The notes: generated by a model not told the origin, from the sequence alone. DNA of 8,192 nt from Dysgonamonadaceae bacterium (GCA_031276105.1 JAISNS010000132.1:1-8192), one strand, 5' to 3'; counted from the first letter of the stretch, positions 1 through 6,860 are shown. A program made the numbers and translations.

Positions 1-338
1 CAGGCCCCGTTTGCCATACCGGTAGCGATACCTGTTTCGGAGAAAAAAACGAAGAAGACATCCTCTTCCTGAAATATTTGCAGGATTTTATTGTAGAACG
101 CCGCCAAAAAATGCCGGAAGGTTCATACACAACCTCCCTCTTCAATAAAGGCGTTAGCCGGATGGCGCAAAAAGTAGGAGAAGAAGCCGTAGAAACCGTC
201 ATTGAAGCCATGAACAACAACGACGAACGGTTGTTGTATGAAGGAGCAGACCTGCTGTATCACCTGATAACCCTCCTCACCTACAAAGGATATCGCATTG
301 AAGATTTAGCCAATGAATTGAAAAAACGACACAAATAA
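1..338 (+). CDS. hisIE: HisIE, 3' part: phosphoribosyl-AMP cyclohydrolase / phosphoribosyl-ATP pyrophosphatase (partial at 5' end)
   Basis: The open frame enters from the left edge (first full codon at 3) and ends with TAA at 336-338, leaving 111 residues. The first visible residues, GPVCHTGSDTCFGE, are the end of the HisI cyclohydrolase domain; its two cysteines match the zinc-binding cysteines of that family. About ten residues later the HisE pyrophosphohydrolase domain begins (from LKYLQDFIVERR), with the family pattern SYTTSLFNKG, then KVGEEAVETVIEA and EGADLLYHL, whose acidic residues bind metal. The fused protein carries out the second and third steps of histidine synthesis: removal of pyrophosphate from phosphoribosyl-ATP, then opening of the adenine ring of phosphoribosyl-AMP. 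It is cytosolic. The HisI-HisE order is the usual bacterial fusion. The TTG at 78 is internal and not the start. ftsE follows after 12 nt, so co-transcription is likely. Confidence 0.95.
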   Translation, partial: GPVCHTGSDTCFGEKNEEDILFLKYLQDFIVERRQKMPEGSYTTSLFNKGVSRMAQKVGEEAVETVIEAMNNNDERLLYEGADLLYHLITLLTYKGYRIEDLANELKKRHK

Positions 339-350
339 CATCCACAAAAC

Positions 351-1025
351 ATGGAAAGCAATCTATTGATCAATTACCAAGGCGTTGAAATCTGCCGCGA
401 CGAAAACATCATATTAAAAAATGTTTCCTTAGAAGTACGGAAAGGTGAATTTTTGTACATTATCGGCAAAGTAGGTTCGGGCAAAACCTCTTTGCTCAAA
501 ACGATGTATTACGAAATGCCGGTATGGGAAGGCCAAGCCCGGATTTTCAACTATGACTTACGGAAAATCAAGAGACGGGAAATTCCTCTCTTGCGAAGGA
601 AAATAGGCATTGTCTTTCAGGATTTCCAATTGTTGATAGACCGTTCGGTAGAAAAAAACCTGCAATTTGTCCTGAAAGCCACCGGATGGAAAGACAAAAC
701 CGCTATCAACAACCGTATCAATGAAATACTGACACAAGTCGGAATGACCAATAAAGGCTATAAAATGCCCCATGAATTATCGGGCGGCGAACAACAACGC
801 ATCGTCATTGCCCGCGCCCTGCTTAATTCGCCGGAACTGATTTTGGCCGACGAACCGACCGGAAACCTCGACCCCGAAACCGGAAGCAAAATTGTTCAAT
901 TACTGCACGATATAAGTGACAACGGCGCCACGGTCATCATGACCACCCACAACTATCAACTGGTGCAAAACTTCCCCGGTAAAACAAAAAAATGCGAAGA
1001 CGGAGCGTTGATTGAAGTCATGTAG
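351..1025 (+). CDS. ftsE: FtsE-type ABC transporter ATP-binding protein (cell division)
   Basis: A 224-residue ABC ATPase, the normal size for FtsE. All ABC motifs are present in order: Walker A GKVGSGKT (39-46), Q-loop Q90 in VFQDFQLL, signature LSGGEQQR (143-150), Walker B LILADEP (163-169), D-loop NLD, and H-loop H200 in TTHN. The GKVGSGKT form of Walker A and the stretch [13 protein letters not shown] resemble FtsE of Bacteroidales; the LolD and MacB ATPases are the nearest alternatives. FtsE works with the membrane protein FtsX at the septum, where ATP use activates peptidoglycan hydrolases. No ftsX is adjacent: the next gene-like sequence is a transposase remnant. In Bacteroidota the two genes are often unlinked, so this is not evidence of loss. 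ATG at 351 is the only sensible start, with no clear Shine-Dalgarno sequence. It lies 12 nt after hisIE and probably uses its promoter. Confidence 0.88.
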   Translation: MESNLLINYQGVEICRDENIILKNVSLEVRKGEFLYIIGKVGSGKTSLLKTMYYEMPVWEGQARIFNYDLRKIKRREIPLLRRKIGIVFQDFQLLIDRSVEKNLQFVLKATGWKDKTAINNRINEILTQVGMTNKGYKMPHELSGGEQQRIVIARALLNSPELILADEPTGNLDPETGSKIVQLLHDISDNGATVIMTTHNYQLVQNFPGKTKKCEDGALIEVM

Positions 1026-1068
1026 TTGGAAATTTAATGCTATACTTCGCGCGGGTTAAAATTGTGAG

Positions 1069-1197
1069 ATGCTTACAAAACCGACACAGGTAAGAAATTT
1101 TATGTACAGGCATGGCTTCAAATACCGTAAACTTGGAGCAATTCAGGGCAAAGTGAATACGGAGAAACAGAAACAGTTAATCCAATTATTGAATTAA
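1069..1197 (+). pseudogene. Remnant of an IS630-like transposase (N-terminal HTH-region fragment)
   Basis: A 42-codon frame from ATG 1069 to TAA 1195-1197. Its product contains VRNFMYRHGFKYRKLGAIQG, then KVNTEKQKQLIQLLN. This resembles the linker after the helix-turn-helix of IS630-family transposases, where a pattern like 'hGfkyRKxGxIPgKaxxEKQxxfl' precedes the DDE catalytic domain. No catalytic domain follows: the frame closes at a TAA inside the left arm of the adjacent inverted repeat. Upstream, an in-frame TAA lies at 1057-1059, leaving only three more sense codons, so the N-terminal HTH is missing too. I read it as a decayed insertion-sequence fragment cut at both ends rather than a working small gene. 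The family call rests on remembered motif similarity and is moderate; a domesticated small DNA-binding protein is possible but less likely. Confidence 0.5.
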
Positions 1198-1257
1198 GAA
1201 TTAGGAATTAAGAATTAAACCGCTTCGCGACATTTCTTAATTTCTAATTCTTAATTT
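1191..1257. repeat. AT-rich inverted repeat built of tandem 7-nt units (possible bidirectional terminator)
   Basis: The left arm reads as successive heptads GAATTAA GAATTAG GAATTAA GAATTAA (1191-1218). The right arm (1234 to about 1260) is the same heptad in reverse complement, alternating forms of CTTAATT and TCTAATT. Positions 1192-1214 pair with 1234-1256 with a single mismatch over 23 positions, around a 19-nt loop (1215-1233) that carries CCGCTTCGCG. The right arm runs into a T-rich stretch on the plus strand. The element sits between the end of the transposase remnant (plus) and the stop of xth (minus, TAG at 1258-1260), where converging transcription would need a terminator. Its heptad structure is unlike an ordinary GC-rich terminator, so it may belong to a dispersed repeat family. 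Confidence 0.8.
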
Positions 1258-2028
1258 CTAATTTTTAAACACTTCCAGCACGACCGGGGCGTGGTCGGAA
1301 AAGACGACTTCGGGATAGATGGCGGCGTTTTTCAGGCGGCCTTTCAAACTTTCCGTTACGATGTGGTAATCGATGCGCCAGCCCAGATTCTTTTCGCGCG
1401 CTCCCGCCCGGAAACTCCACCAACTGTATTGGTTCGGTTCGGGATTGAACTCGCGAAACGAGTCGACAAAGCCGTGACCGATCAGCCGGTCGAACCATTC
1501 GCGTTCTTCGGGCAAAAAGCCGGAAACGTTGGCGTGCCGTTCGGGGTGATTGATGTCGATCGGTTTGTGGCAGATGTTGTAATCGCCGCAGATGATGAGA
1601 TTGGGGCGTTCTTCGCGCAGTTTTAGCAGATAGGCGATAAAAATTTCGAGGAATTCCATCTTGATTGCCTGCCGTTCTTCGCCGGTCGTTCCCGAAGGGA
1701 TATAGACGCACACAACCGTCAAATCGCCGAAGTCGGCGCGAATGAGCCGCCCTTCCTTGTCGAAAAACGAATTACCGATACCGATGGAATGATAATCGGG
1801 TTTTGCTCTGCTGAAAACGCCGACGCCGCTGTATCCCTTTTTCACCGCCGAATGAAGCAGCACGTGATTGTATCCTAAACTGTTGAACGTTAATGCGTCC
1901 ACCTGTTCGGGTTGCGCCTTGGTTTCCTGCACGCAGAAAACGTCGGGATTTTCTTTTTCCAGCCATTGAAAGAGGCCTTTGCCTGCGGCCGACCGGATGC
2001 CGTTTACATTGAACGAAATAATTTTCAT
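1258..2028 (-). CDS. xth: Exodeoxyribonuclease III (AP endonuclease, ExoIII/EEP family)
   Basis: 256 residues, the normal ExoIII length, starting MKIISFNVNGIRSA. It cuts DNA on the 5' side of abasic sites and removes 3' blocking groups and nucleotides, in cytosolic base excision repair. The catalytic set is complete: N7 (SFNVNG), E35 (QETKA, metal ligand), Y109 (VYIPSG), D149 and N151 (GDYNICH), D220 (WRIDYH), and the D245-H246 pair (SDHAPV). A longer in-frame start at 2121 exists, but its 31 extra codons are the translation of the repeat at 2042-2129 and precede the universal MKIISFN start, so I use ATG at 2028. Upstream is AT-rich with no Shine-Dalgarno sequence. The gene lies between two heptad-built hairpins. 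Sampled 60-base lines contain 31, 34 and 34 G+C, versus 22 for a line of ftsE, 23 for FKBP, and 27 and 33 for speA; this is only suggestive. Confidence 0.96.
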   Translation of the reverse strand: MKIISFNVNGIRSAAGKGLFQWLEKENPDVFCVQETKAQPEQVDALTFNSLGYNHVLLHSAVKKGYSGVGVFSRAKPDYHSIGIGNSFFDKEGRLIRADFGDLTVVCVYIPSGTTGEERQAIKMEFLEIFIAYLLKLREERPNLIICGDYNICHKPIDINHPERHANVSGFLPEEREWFDRLIGHGFVDSFREFNPEPNQYSWWSFRAGAREKNLGWRIDYHIVTESLKGRLKNAAIYPEVVFSDHAPVVLEVFKN

Positions 2029-2041
2029 ATTTTTATAATAT

Positions 2042-2129
2042 AGTGACGAGTGACAAGTGACGAGTGACAAGGCGCAAAGCGCTCTAAAGAAACGTCGCTT
2101 TGCGCTCTTGTCACTTGTCACTTGTCACT
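2042..2129. repeat. Long inverted repeat built of tandem AGTGACR heptads with a GC core
   Basis: The left arm is four perfect-register heptads, AGTGACG AGTGACA AGTGACG AGTGACA (2042-2069), followed by AG and GCGCAAAGCG (2072-2081). The right arm (2096-2129) is CGCTTTGCGC, then CTC and repeated TTGTCAC units. Positions 2049-2081 pair with 2096-2129 with one G·T pair and one single-base bulge, giving a stem of about 33 pairs around a 14-nt loop (2082-2095). It fills most of the 110-nt gap between the speA stop and the xth start, both on the minus strand. There is no U-run after the stem in the minus direction, so a standard intrinsic terminator is not clear; an mRNA-stabilising hairpin or a dispersed repeat element fits as well. 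Confidence 0.88.
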
Positions 2130-2138
2130 ACTTTTAGT

Positions 2139-4031
2139 TTATTCCAGATAGGTGTAACCATAAAGGCCGGAACGATAATTGGAGAGAAATTCCCGCCCTT
2201 CTTCTACCGTGATTTTCCCGTCTTTCATGGCCGATGTTACCCACGATTCGACGGTGCGGACGAGTTTTTTCGGATTGTATTCGACATATTCCAGCACGTC
2301 GGCAATCGTTTCGCCGTCGATGGTCTGTTCGATTTGGTAGCTGTCTTTATTCACCGAAATATGAACGGCATTCGTGTCGCCGAACAGGTTATGCAAATCG
2401 CCCAGTATTTCCTGATAGGCGCCGACCAGAAAAACGCCGATGTAGTACGGTTCCTTTTTGTTCAGAGCGTGGACGGGCAAATGATAGGTATAGTTTTTCA
2501 TGTTGATGAAATTATCGATTTTGCCGTCCGAATCGCAGGTAATATCCTGCAAAGTCGCTGTCCGGTTGGGCTTTTCGTCCAATCGGGAAATCGGAACAAT
2601 CGGGAAAACCTGATCTATCGCCCAAGAATCGGGCAGGGATTGGAACAGGGAAAAATTACAGAAATATTTGTCGGGAAGCATTTTCGATATTTTGCGCAGT
2701 TCTTCCGGCGCATGTTTCATGTTCATCGCCATGTGATACACTTCGCGGGCAATCGACCAGTAAAGTTTTTCGACTTGGGCGCGGGTCACCAGATCAAGCA
2801 GCCCAAGACTGAAGAGGTCTAACGATTCTTCGCGGATTTGTTGCGCGTCGTGCCAGGTTTCAATCAGGCGGGGCTGATTCATTTCGTCCCACAACTTGTA
2901 GAGTTCCTGCACCAGTTCGTGGGCATTTTCCGGCAGGACTTCATCTTCTTCCCATTCGGGCAAAGTGGTTGTTTCCAGCACCTGAAAGACCAGCACCGAG
3001 TGATGCGCGGTCAGCGAACGTCCCGATTCGGTGATGATGTTGGGCTGCGGAATGTTGTTTTTGATGCAGGCGTCGACCAGCGTAGAGATGGAGTCGTTGA
3101 CATATTCCTGAATGGAATAGTTCATGCTGCTTTCGCTGCCCGAAGAACGGGTGCCGTCGTAATCGACGCCCAAGCCGCCGCCGATGTCCACGAAGTCGAT
3201 CGAATAGCCCAAGTTGCGCAGTTGCACATAGAATTGGGAGGCTTCGCGCAAAGCGTTTTTAATCCGGCGGATTTTCGTTACCTGACTGCCGATATGAAAA
3301 TGAATGAGTTTCAGGCAATCTTCCATTTTATTTTTTTCAAGAATATCGAGGGCTTCGAGGAGTTCGCTCGACGAAAGTCCGAATTTGCTGACGTCGCCGC
3401 CCGATTCTTCCCATTTGCCGCTTCCGGCGCTGGCTAATTTAATGCGGATACCGATGTTGGGACGGATTTTCAGCTTTTTGGCCAAATCGGCAATCAGCCT
3501 CAACTCGTTTAATTTTTCGACGACGATGAATATTCGTTTCCCCATTTTTTGGGCTAAGAGAGCTAATTTGATGTAATCCTCGTCTTTATACCCGTTGCAG
3601 ATGATGAGCGATTCTTCGCTGGCGTTGATGGCGAGCACGGCGTGCAGTTCGGGTTTCGAGCCGGCTTCGAGTCCGATGTTGAATTTCTTCCCGTGACTGA
3701 CTATTTCTTCTACCACCTGCCGCATCTGATTCACTTTTATCGGGTAAATGATAAAGTTCTGCGCCGTGTAGCTGTATTCTTCGGCGGCGACAAGGAAGCA
3801 GTTGGAAATTTTTTCGATCCGGTTGTCTAATATATCGGAAAAACGGAGCAAAACCGGCGCTTCCACGTCGCGAAGTATCAGTTCGTCCATTAACTCTTTC
3901 AAATCGACCTGCGCGCCTTCTTTTTTCGGTGCAATGGTAATGTGTCCCTTTTCGTTGATAGAAAAATAATCCAACCCCCACCCGTGAATGTTATACAGTT
4001 CGGCAGAATCTTCTATACGCCATTTTCTCAT
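2139..4031 (-). CDS. speA: Biosynthetic arginine decarboxylase (SpeA)
   Basis: 630 residues, full length for the PLP-dependent fold-III SpeA family. It converts arginine to agmatine and CO2, the first step of the agmatine route to putrescine and spermidine, in the cytosol. The PLP-lysine motif YPIKVNQ places the cofactor lysine at K99. HFHIGSQ lies at 244-250, the glycine-rich phosphate-binding loop DIGGGLGVDYDG at 282-293, and the ESGR segment at 335-338. A cysteine in the C-terminal TCDSDGKI (C499) matches the active-site cysteine from the partner subunit. The C-terminus, SNYRSGLYGYTYLE, is typical of Bacteroidales SpeA. The start MRKWRIEDSAELYNIHGWG matches the family, so ATG 4031 is secure. 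It lies 84 nt after the kinase gene on the same strand, with a promoter-like box between them. No agmatine deiminase or agmatinase gene is visible here, so the rest of the pathway must be elsewhere. Confidence 0.97.
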   Translation of the reverse strand: MRKWRIEDSAELYNIHGWGLDYFSINEKGHITIAPKKEGAQVDLKELMDELILRDVEAPVLLRFSDILDNRIEKISNCFLVAAEEYSYTAQNFIIYPIKVNQMRQVVEEIVSHGKKFNIGLEAGSKPELHAVLAINASEESLIICNGYKDEDYIKLALLAQKMGKRIFIVVEKLNELRLIADLAKKLKIRPNIGIRIKLASAGSGKWEESGGDVSKFGLSSSELLEALDILEKNKMEDCLKLIHFHIGSQVTKIRRIKNALREASQFYVQLRNLGYSIDFVDIGGGLGVDYDGTRSSGSESSMNYSIQEYVNDSISTLVDACIKNNIPQPNIITESGRSLTAHHSVLVFQVLETTTLPEWEEDEVLPENAHELVQELYKLWDEMNQPRLIETWHDAQQIREESLDLFSLGLLDLVTRAQVEKLYWSIAREVYHMAMNMKHAPEELRKISKMLPDKYFCNFSLFQSLPDSWAIDQVFPIVPISRLDEKPNRTATLQDITCDSDGKIDNFINMKNYTYHLPVHALNKKEPYYIGVFLVGAYQEILGDLHNLFGDTNAVHISVNKDSYQIEQTIDGETIADVLEYVEYNPKKLVRTVESWVTSAMKDGKITVEEGREFLSNYRSGLYGYTYLE

Positions 4032-4056
4032 TTCAATTATTTTTAAAAATCCGGCA

Positions 4057-4064
4057 CGAAAGTA
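4057..4064 (-). promoter_or_regulatory. Possible -7 box for speA (TACTTTCG)
   Basis: Read on the minus strand, this is TACTTTCG, one mismatch from the Bacteroides -7 consensus TAnnTTTG, 26 nt upstream of the speA start. I see no clear -33 TTTG element at the expected distance, so support is limited. It would allow speA to be transcribed separately from the kinase upstream. Confidence 0.35.
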
Positions 4065-4115
4065 ATAAATATATTTCGGATTTTCTTTATTCTGAAAAAA
4101 ATAATGAGCGACGGA

Positions 4116-5783
4116 TTAATACCGGAAACTGCTACCCCCTACAAACTCCCGCAAAAGCGAGGTATTCGGCAACTCGTCAATATCTATATAATTGAAAAAA
4201 CGCAGGAATTTCAGCAAGCGGTAAGCTTCCGAATATTCCGGAATCGTTTGAGGAACTTCCATCAAAACCGGTTCGGCCATGCGCCTCAGAGCGGCAAATT
4301 CGTACAGCATCGCCGAATTGACCATCGCATCGGCATTTTCCTGATATGGAAAAATCCATCGATCTTCGCCCCTGCGAACCGAAGGCCAACGGGAAATCGT
4401 TTCCGTCGCCGAATAACCCCGGAATTGGTTATCGCGGATGATTCGCCGCAACAAACGATTATCGGTCGTCGAAATCCAGTTATGGTTATCCAGCGAGATG
4501 GACGTCAGGGCAGAAACATAAATTTTATAGATGGAAGCCGGATCAATTTCAGGAAGTAAATCCGGATTCATGGCATGGATACCCTCCATTACAATGACCG
4601 AATTTCCGCTCAGTTGCACGCTGTTTCCCCGGTAAACACGTTCGCCTTTGGTAAAATCGTAAGTAGGAAGCGCCATTTTCTTTCCGGCTAATATGTCTTT
4701 AAGATCGGCATTAAATTTAGGCAAATCAATGGCATAAAGGGATTCGTAATCGTATTCGCCATTGGCGTCCAAAGGCGTATCTACCCGGTTTACATAATAA
4801 TCGTCTAACGAAATGCTGAGGGGATGGAGCGTATTGGCAACCAACTGTACCTGCAACCGTTTGCAAAAAGTGGTTTTCCCGGAAGAGGAAGGGCCGGAAA
4901 TAAGGATTACCCGAACGCCGGAGGCATATTTTGCCGCTATTTCGTCGGCAATCCGGGCGATTTTCCGTTCCTGTATAGCTTCCGCTACTTTGACAATCAG
5001 CGATATATTGCCTTCGTTGATAGCTTTATTCAAGTCGCCGGCATTGGTCATCTTCATTTTTTTCCGGTAGCGCCATTCGTCTTGGAAAACGGCCAGCATT
5101 TTATCCTGTCGCACATAAGGTTGCAATTCATCCGGTTTATCGGGGTTGGGAATACGCAGCAAAAGGCCGCCGTTGCATTTTTCAAGTCCAAACAAATACA
5201 CATGGCTCGCGGAAGGTAACAACGCGCCGTAATAATCGTCGATAAATCCGTCCAGCGAATTGTATTTGCAGTAAACCTCGTGGGTAGTTTCCAGCAAAAG
5301 CGCCTTATCTTCCAATCCTTTAGCCCGAAACAAAGCGATTACGTCTTCCCTTTTCCCTTCGTGAGTAAGGAAAGGATAACCGGCGGCAATAATTTCCTGC
5401 ATCCGCCCTGAAATGGCCGTTACGTCTTCGGCTTTCAATTCGCGATTCAGGTCAATTTCGCAGTAATATCCTTTCGAGAGCGAATGTTCGATGTAGAGGT
5501 CTTTAGCGGGAAATAAATCGTGAACCGCTTTGGCCAAAATAAAACACAACGAACGGACATAAGTTCGTTTCCCTGACGGCTCGTTGAGGCCGATAAATTC
5601 AACCGTCTTGGATTGATAACATTCATAGTCCAACGACTCGGTTTTATTGTTCACCCGGGCGCAGGCTACGACGCCGGACAATTGGATTTTCAAGGTTTTA
5701 CATATATCCAGCAGCGTTACTCCCGCCGCAAAATCCTGCTCTACATTGTTGTTTTTACAGTATATCTTAATTAATTTTCCCAT
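4116..5783 (-). CDS. Nucleoside (uridine) kinase-like P-loop protein with TGS and ThrRS-like N-terminal domains
   Basis: 555 residues in two parts. Residues 1-65 look like a TGS domain (LIKIYCKNNN..., ending KTVEFIGLNEPSGKR). Residues 74-185 resemble the second additional (editing) domain of threonyl-tRNA synthetase, as in YVRSLCFILAKAVHDLFP and LYIEHSLSKGYYCEIDL. The C-terminal half is a phosphoribulokinase/uridine kinase domain: Walker A GPSSSGKT (297-304), SLDDYYVNR, PTYDFTKGERVYRG, and VIVMEGIHAMNP. The expected activity is ATP-dependent phosphorylation of a nucleoside, probably uridine, in the cytosol; the substrate is inferred. The same architecture is known across Bacteroidota and Thermotoga-like bacteria and is usually annotated as uridine or nucleoside kinase. 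The HxxxH editing motif of ThrRS is replaced by S78...I82, so tRNA editing is unlikely. Start ATG 5783 is supported by the TGS start; the C-terminus REFVGGSSFRY is family-like. speA follows after 84 nt. Confidence 0.88.
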   Translation of the reverse strand: MGKLIKIYCKNNNVEQDFAAGVTLLDICKTLKIQLSGVVACARVNNKTESLDYECYQSKTVEFIGLNEPSGKRTYVRSLCFILAKAVHDLFPAKDLYIEHSLSKGYYCEIDLNRELKAEDVTAISGRMQEIIAAGYPFLTHEGKREDVIALFRAKGLEDKALLLETTHEVYCKYNSLDGFIDDYYGALLPSASHVYLFGLEKCNGGLLLRIPNPDKPDELQPYVRQDKMLAVFQDEWRYRKKMKMTNAGDLNKAINEGNISLIVKVAEAIQERKIARIADEIAAKYASGVRVILISGPSSSGKTTFCKRLQVQLVANTLHPLSISLDDYYVNRVDTPLDANGEYDYESLYAIDLPKFNADLKDILAGKKMALPTYDFTKGERVYRGNSVQLSGNSVIVMEGIHAMNPDLLPEIDPASIYKIYVSALTSISLDNHNWISTTDNRLLRRIIRDNQFRGYSATETISRWPSVRRGEDRWIFPYQENADAMVNSAMLYEFAALRRMAEPVLMEVPQTIPEYSEAYRLLKFLRFFNYIDIDELPNTSLLREFVGGSSFRY

Positions 5784-5825
5784 CGTGAAACGTTAATCAT
5801 TTGTTAAAATACATATTCAAGATTA

Positions 5826-5833
5826 CAAAAATA
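5826..5833 (-). promoter_or_regulatory. Candidate -7 box for the kinase gene (TATTTTTG)
   Basis: On the minus strand this reads TATTTTTG, an exact match to the Bacteroides -7 pattern TAnnTTTG, 42 nt before the kinase start. The spacer is AT-rich, so chance matches are possible, and I see no good -33 element. It is one half of a divergent promoter region shared with the FKBP gene. Confidence 0.45.
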
Positions 5834-5877
5834 CAAAATAAATTCCATGTTTTTATTAATTTTGACAGGGAAAGTAT

Positions 5878-5885
5878 TACTTTTG
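5878..5885 (+). promoter_or_regulatory. Candidate -7 box for the FKBP lipoprotein gene (TACTTTTG)
   Basis: TACTTTTG followed by CAC exactly fits the Bacteroides -7 consensus TAnnTTTG and gives a leader of roughly 45 nt before ATG 5938. A TTTG lies upstream at 5861-5864, but the 13-nt gap is shorter than the usual 19-21 nt to a -33 element, so the -33 is uncertain. The leader ends in a purine-rich AAGAAGAAA just before the start codon. Confidence 0.6.
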
Positions 5886-5937
5886 CACAGTTTTAAGTAA
5901 ACATATAAATTTTATAATATAATTAAACAAGAAGAAA

Positions 5938-6816
5938 ATGAAAAAAGTATTTAAAGGAACAGTTTTATTTATGATGGTTTTTGCCGGGGTAACCATGATT
6001 TCGTGTAATGCTCAAGCTCCCCGGGCTAATTTAAAAACGGATATTGATTCTCTCTCTTATGCGCTGGGAGTCAGTATTGTCCATAATCAGGGTTTGAGCC
6101 AGTATCTGCTTCAGATGGGAGTTGATTCGGCCCATGTAGGCGAGTTTATTAAAGGGTTCAATGAAGGATTTAGTATGGATAAAGACGACAAAAAGGCAAA
6201 TGCTCGCTTTTTAGGCCTCCAAGTTGGTCAACAAGTCGGTACTCAGATGTTGGATGCAATGAACCAAAATTTCTTTGGGGAAGATTCTACGTTAACCATC
6301 GACAAAACGAATCTTCGCGCCGGCCTTATTACTGCCGTGTTGAACGGTAAACTTCTGATAGAAAAGGATAGCGTTCAAGCGTATATTTCCGGCGTTCAGA
6401 AGACCTTGTTTGCCAAACAACATGCACAGGAAAAAGCCGACAATCTCAAATTTCTGGACGACAACAAATCCAAGGAAGGCGTGATTACTTTACCCAGCGG
6501 ATTGCAATACAAAGTGATTACCGAAGGGAAAGGGCCGAAACCGACCGCATCCGACAAGGTGAAAGTGGATTATGTCGGCACAACCATTGATGGAAAGGAA
6601 TTCGACAACTCCATTAAAACAGGAAAACCGGCCGAATTTTCTCTTGGCAGCGTCATTCGGGGATGGACGGAAGGTATTCAACTGATGCCTGTCGGTTCCA
6701 AATATACATTGTATATCCCTTACGATTTGGCTTACGGCGAACAGGGAAGACCCGGTTCGATACCCCCCTTTGCTACGCTTATCTTCGATGTTGAATTACA
6801 TGAAATAGTAAAATAA
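5938..6816 (+). CDS. FKBP-type peptidyl-prolyl cis-trans isomerase, lipoprotein
   Basis: 292 residues. The N-terminus MKKVFKGTVLFMMVFAGVTMISC is a signal peptide with a lipobox-like MISC, so C23 should be lipidated and the protein anchored in the envelope, probably facing the periplasm. Residues 34-180 are a helical FKBP N-terminal dimerisation region (SLSYALGVSIVHNQG...), as in Mip/FkpA proteins. The catalytic FKBP domain covers about 186-292, starting at LPSGLQYKVITEG. Residues matching the FKBP12 pocket are Y212, F222-D223, F234, V239-I240, W243, Y266 and F283; the histidine equivalent to H87 of FKBP12 is R271, which is common in bacterial forms. The role is to speed proline isomerisation and help fold secreted proteins. 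A good -7 box lies upstream. Bacteroidales carry several such paralogues, so I give no symbol. Confidence 0.93.
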   Translation: MKKVFKGTVLFMMVFAGVTMISCNAQAPRANLKTDIDSLSYALGVSIVHNQGLSQYLLQMGVDSAHVGEFIKGFNEGFSMDKDDKKANARFLGLQVGQQVGTQMLDAMNQNFFGEDSTLTIDKTNLRAGLITAVLNGKLLIEKDSVQAYISGVQKTLFAKQHAQEKADNLKFLDDNKSKEGVITLPSGLQYKVITEGKGPKPTASDKVKVDYVGTTIDGKEFDNSIKTGKPAEFSLGSVIRGWTEGIQLMPVGSKYTLYIPYDLAYGEQGRPGSIPPFATLIFDVELHEIVK

Positions 6817-6833
6817 ACGCAAAAACAAGCCTA

Positions 6834-6841
6834 TAATTTTG
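6834..6841 (+). promoter_or_regulatory. Possible -7 box for the Lrp-family gene (TAATTTTG)
   Basis: TAATTTTG matches TAnnTTTG and lies 19 nt before ATG 6861, inside the 44-nt gap after the FKBP stop. No -33 element is apparent and the resulting leader would be very short. Read-through from FKBP is the alternative. Confidence 0.4.
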
Positions 6842-6860
6842 CGCTTTTAATTAAAGTATC

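Noticed and set aside
1026..1257. Missing ftsX downstream of ftsE as a sign of deletion
   Set aside because: ftsE and ftsX are often unlinked in Bacteroidota, so absence here proves nothing.
1291..1626. Open frame on the plus strand opposite xth
   Set aside because: It is a mirror frame of the xth coding sequence with no family features.
2029..2121. N-terminal extension of xth by 31 codons (start at 2121)
   Set aside because: The extra codons translate the right arm and loop of the inverted repeat, and the family start MKIISFNVNG is at 2028.
2042..2129. CRISPR-like array
   Set aside because: The units are 7 nt, contiguous without spacers, and mirrored into a hairpin; no cas genes are present.
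2100..3437. Long open frames on the plus strand opposite speA
   Set aside because: They are antisense to a complete SpeA with all motifs, and their products show no recognisable domains; the bias comes from speA codon usage.
4813..5219. Two plus-strand open frames opposite the kinase gene
   Set aside because: Both are antisense to the conserved Walker A region of the kinase and have no recognisable motifs.
5861..5880. TTGACA at 5862 as a sigma-70 -35 element for FKBP
   Set aside because: The spacing to TATTAC is only 7 nt, far from the needed 17, and the Bacteroides-type -7 box explains the site better.
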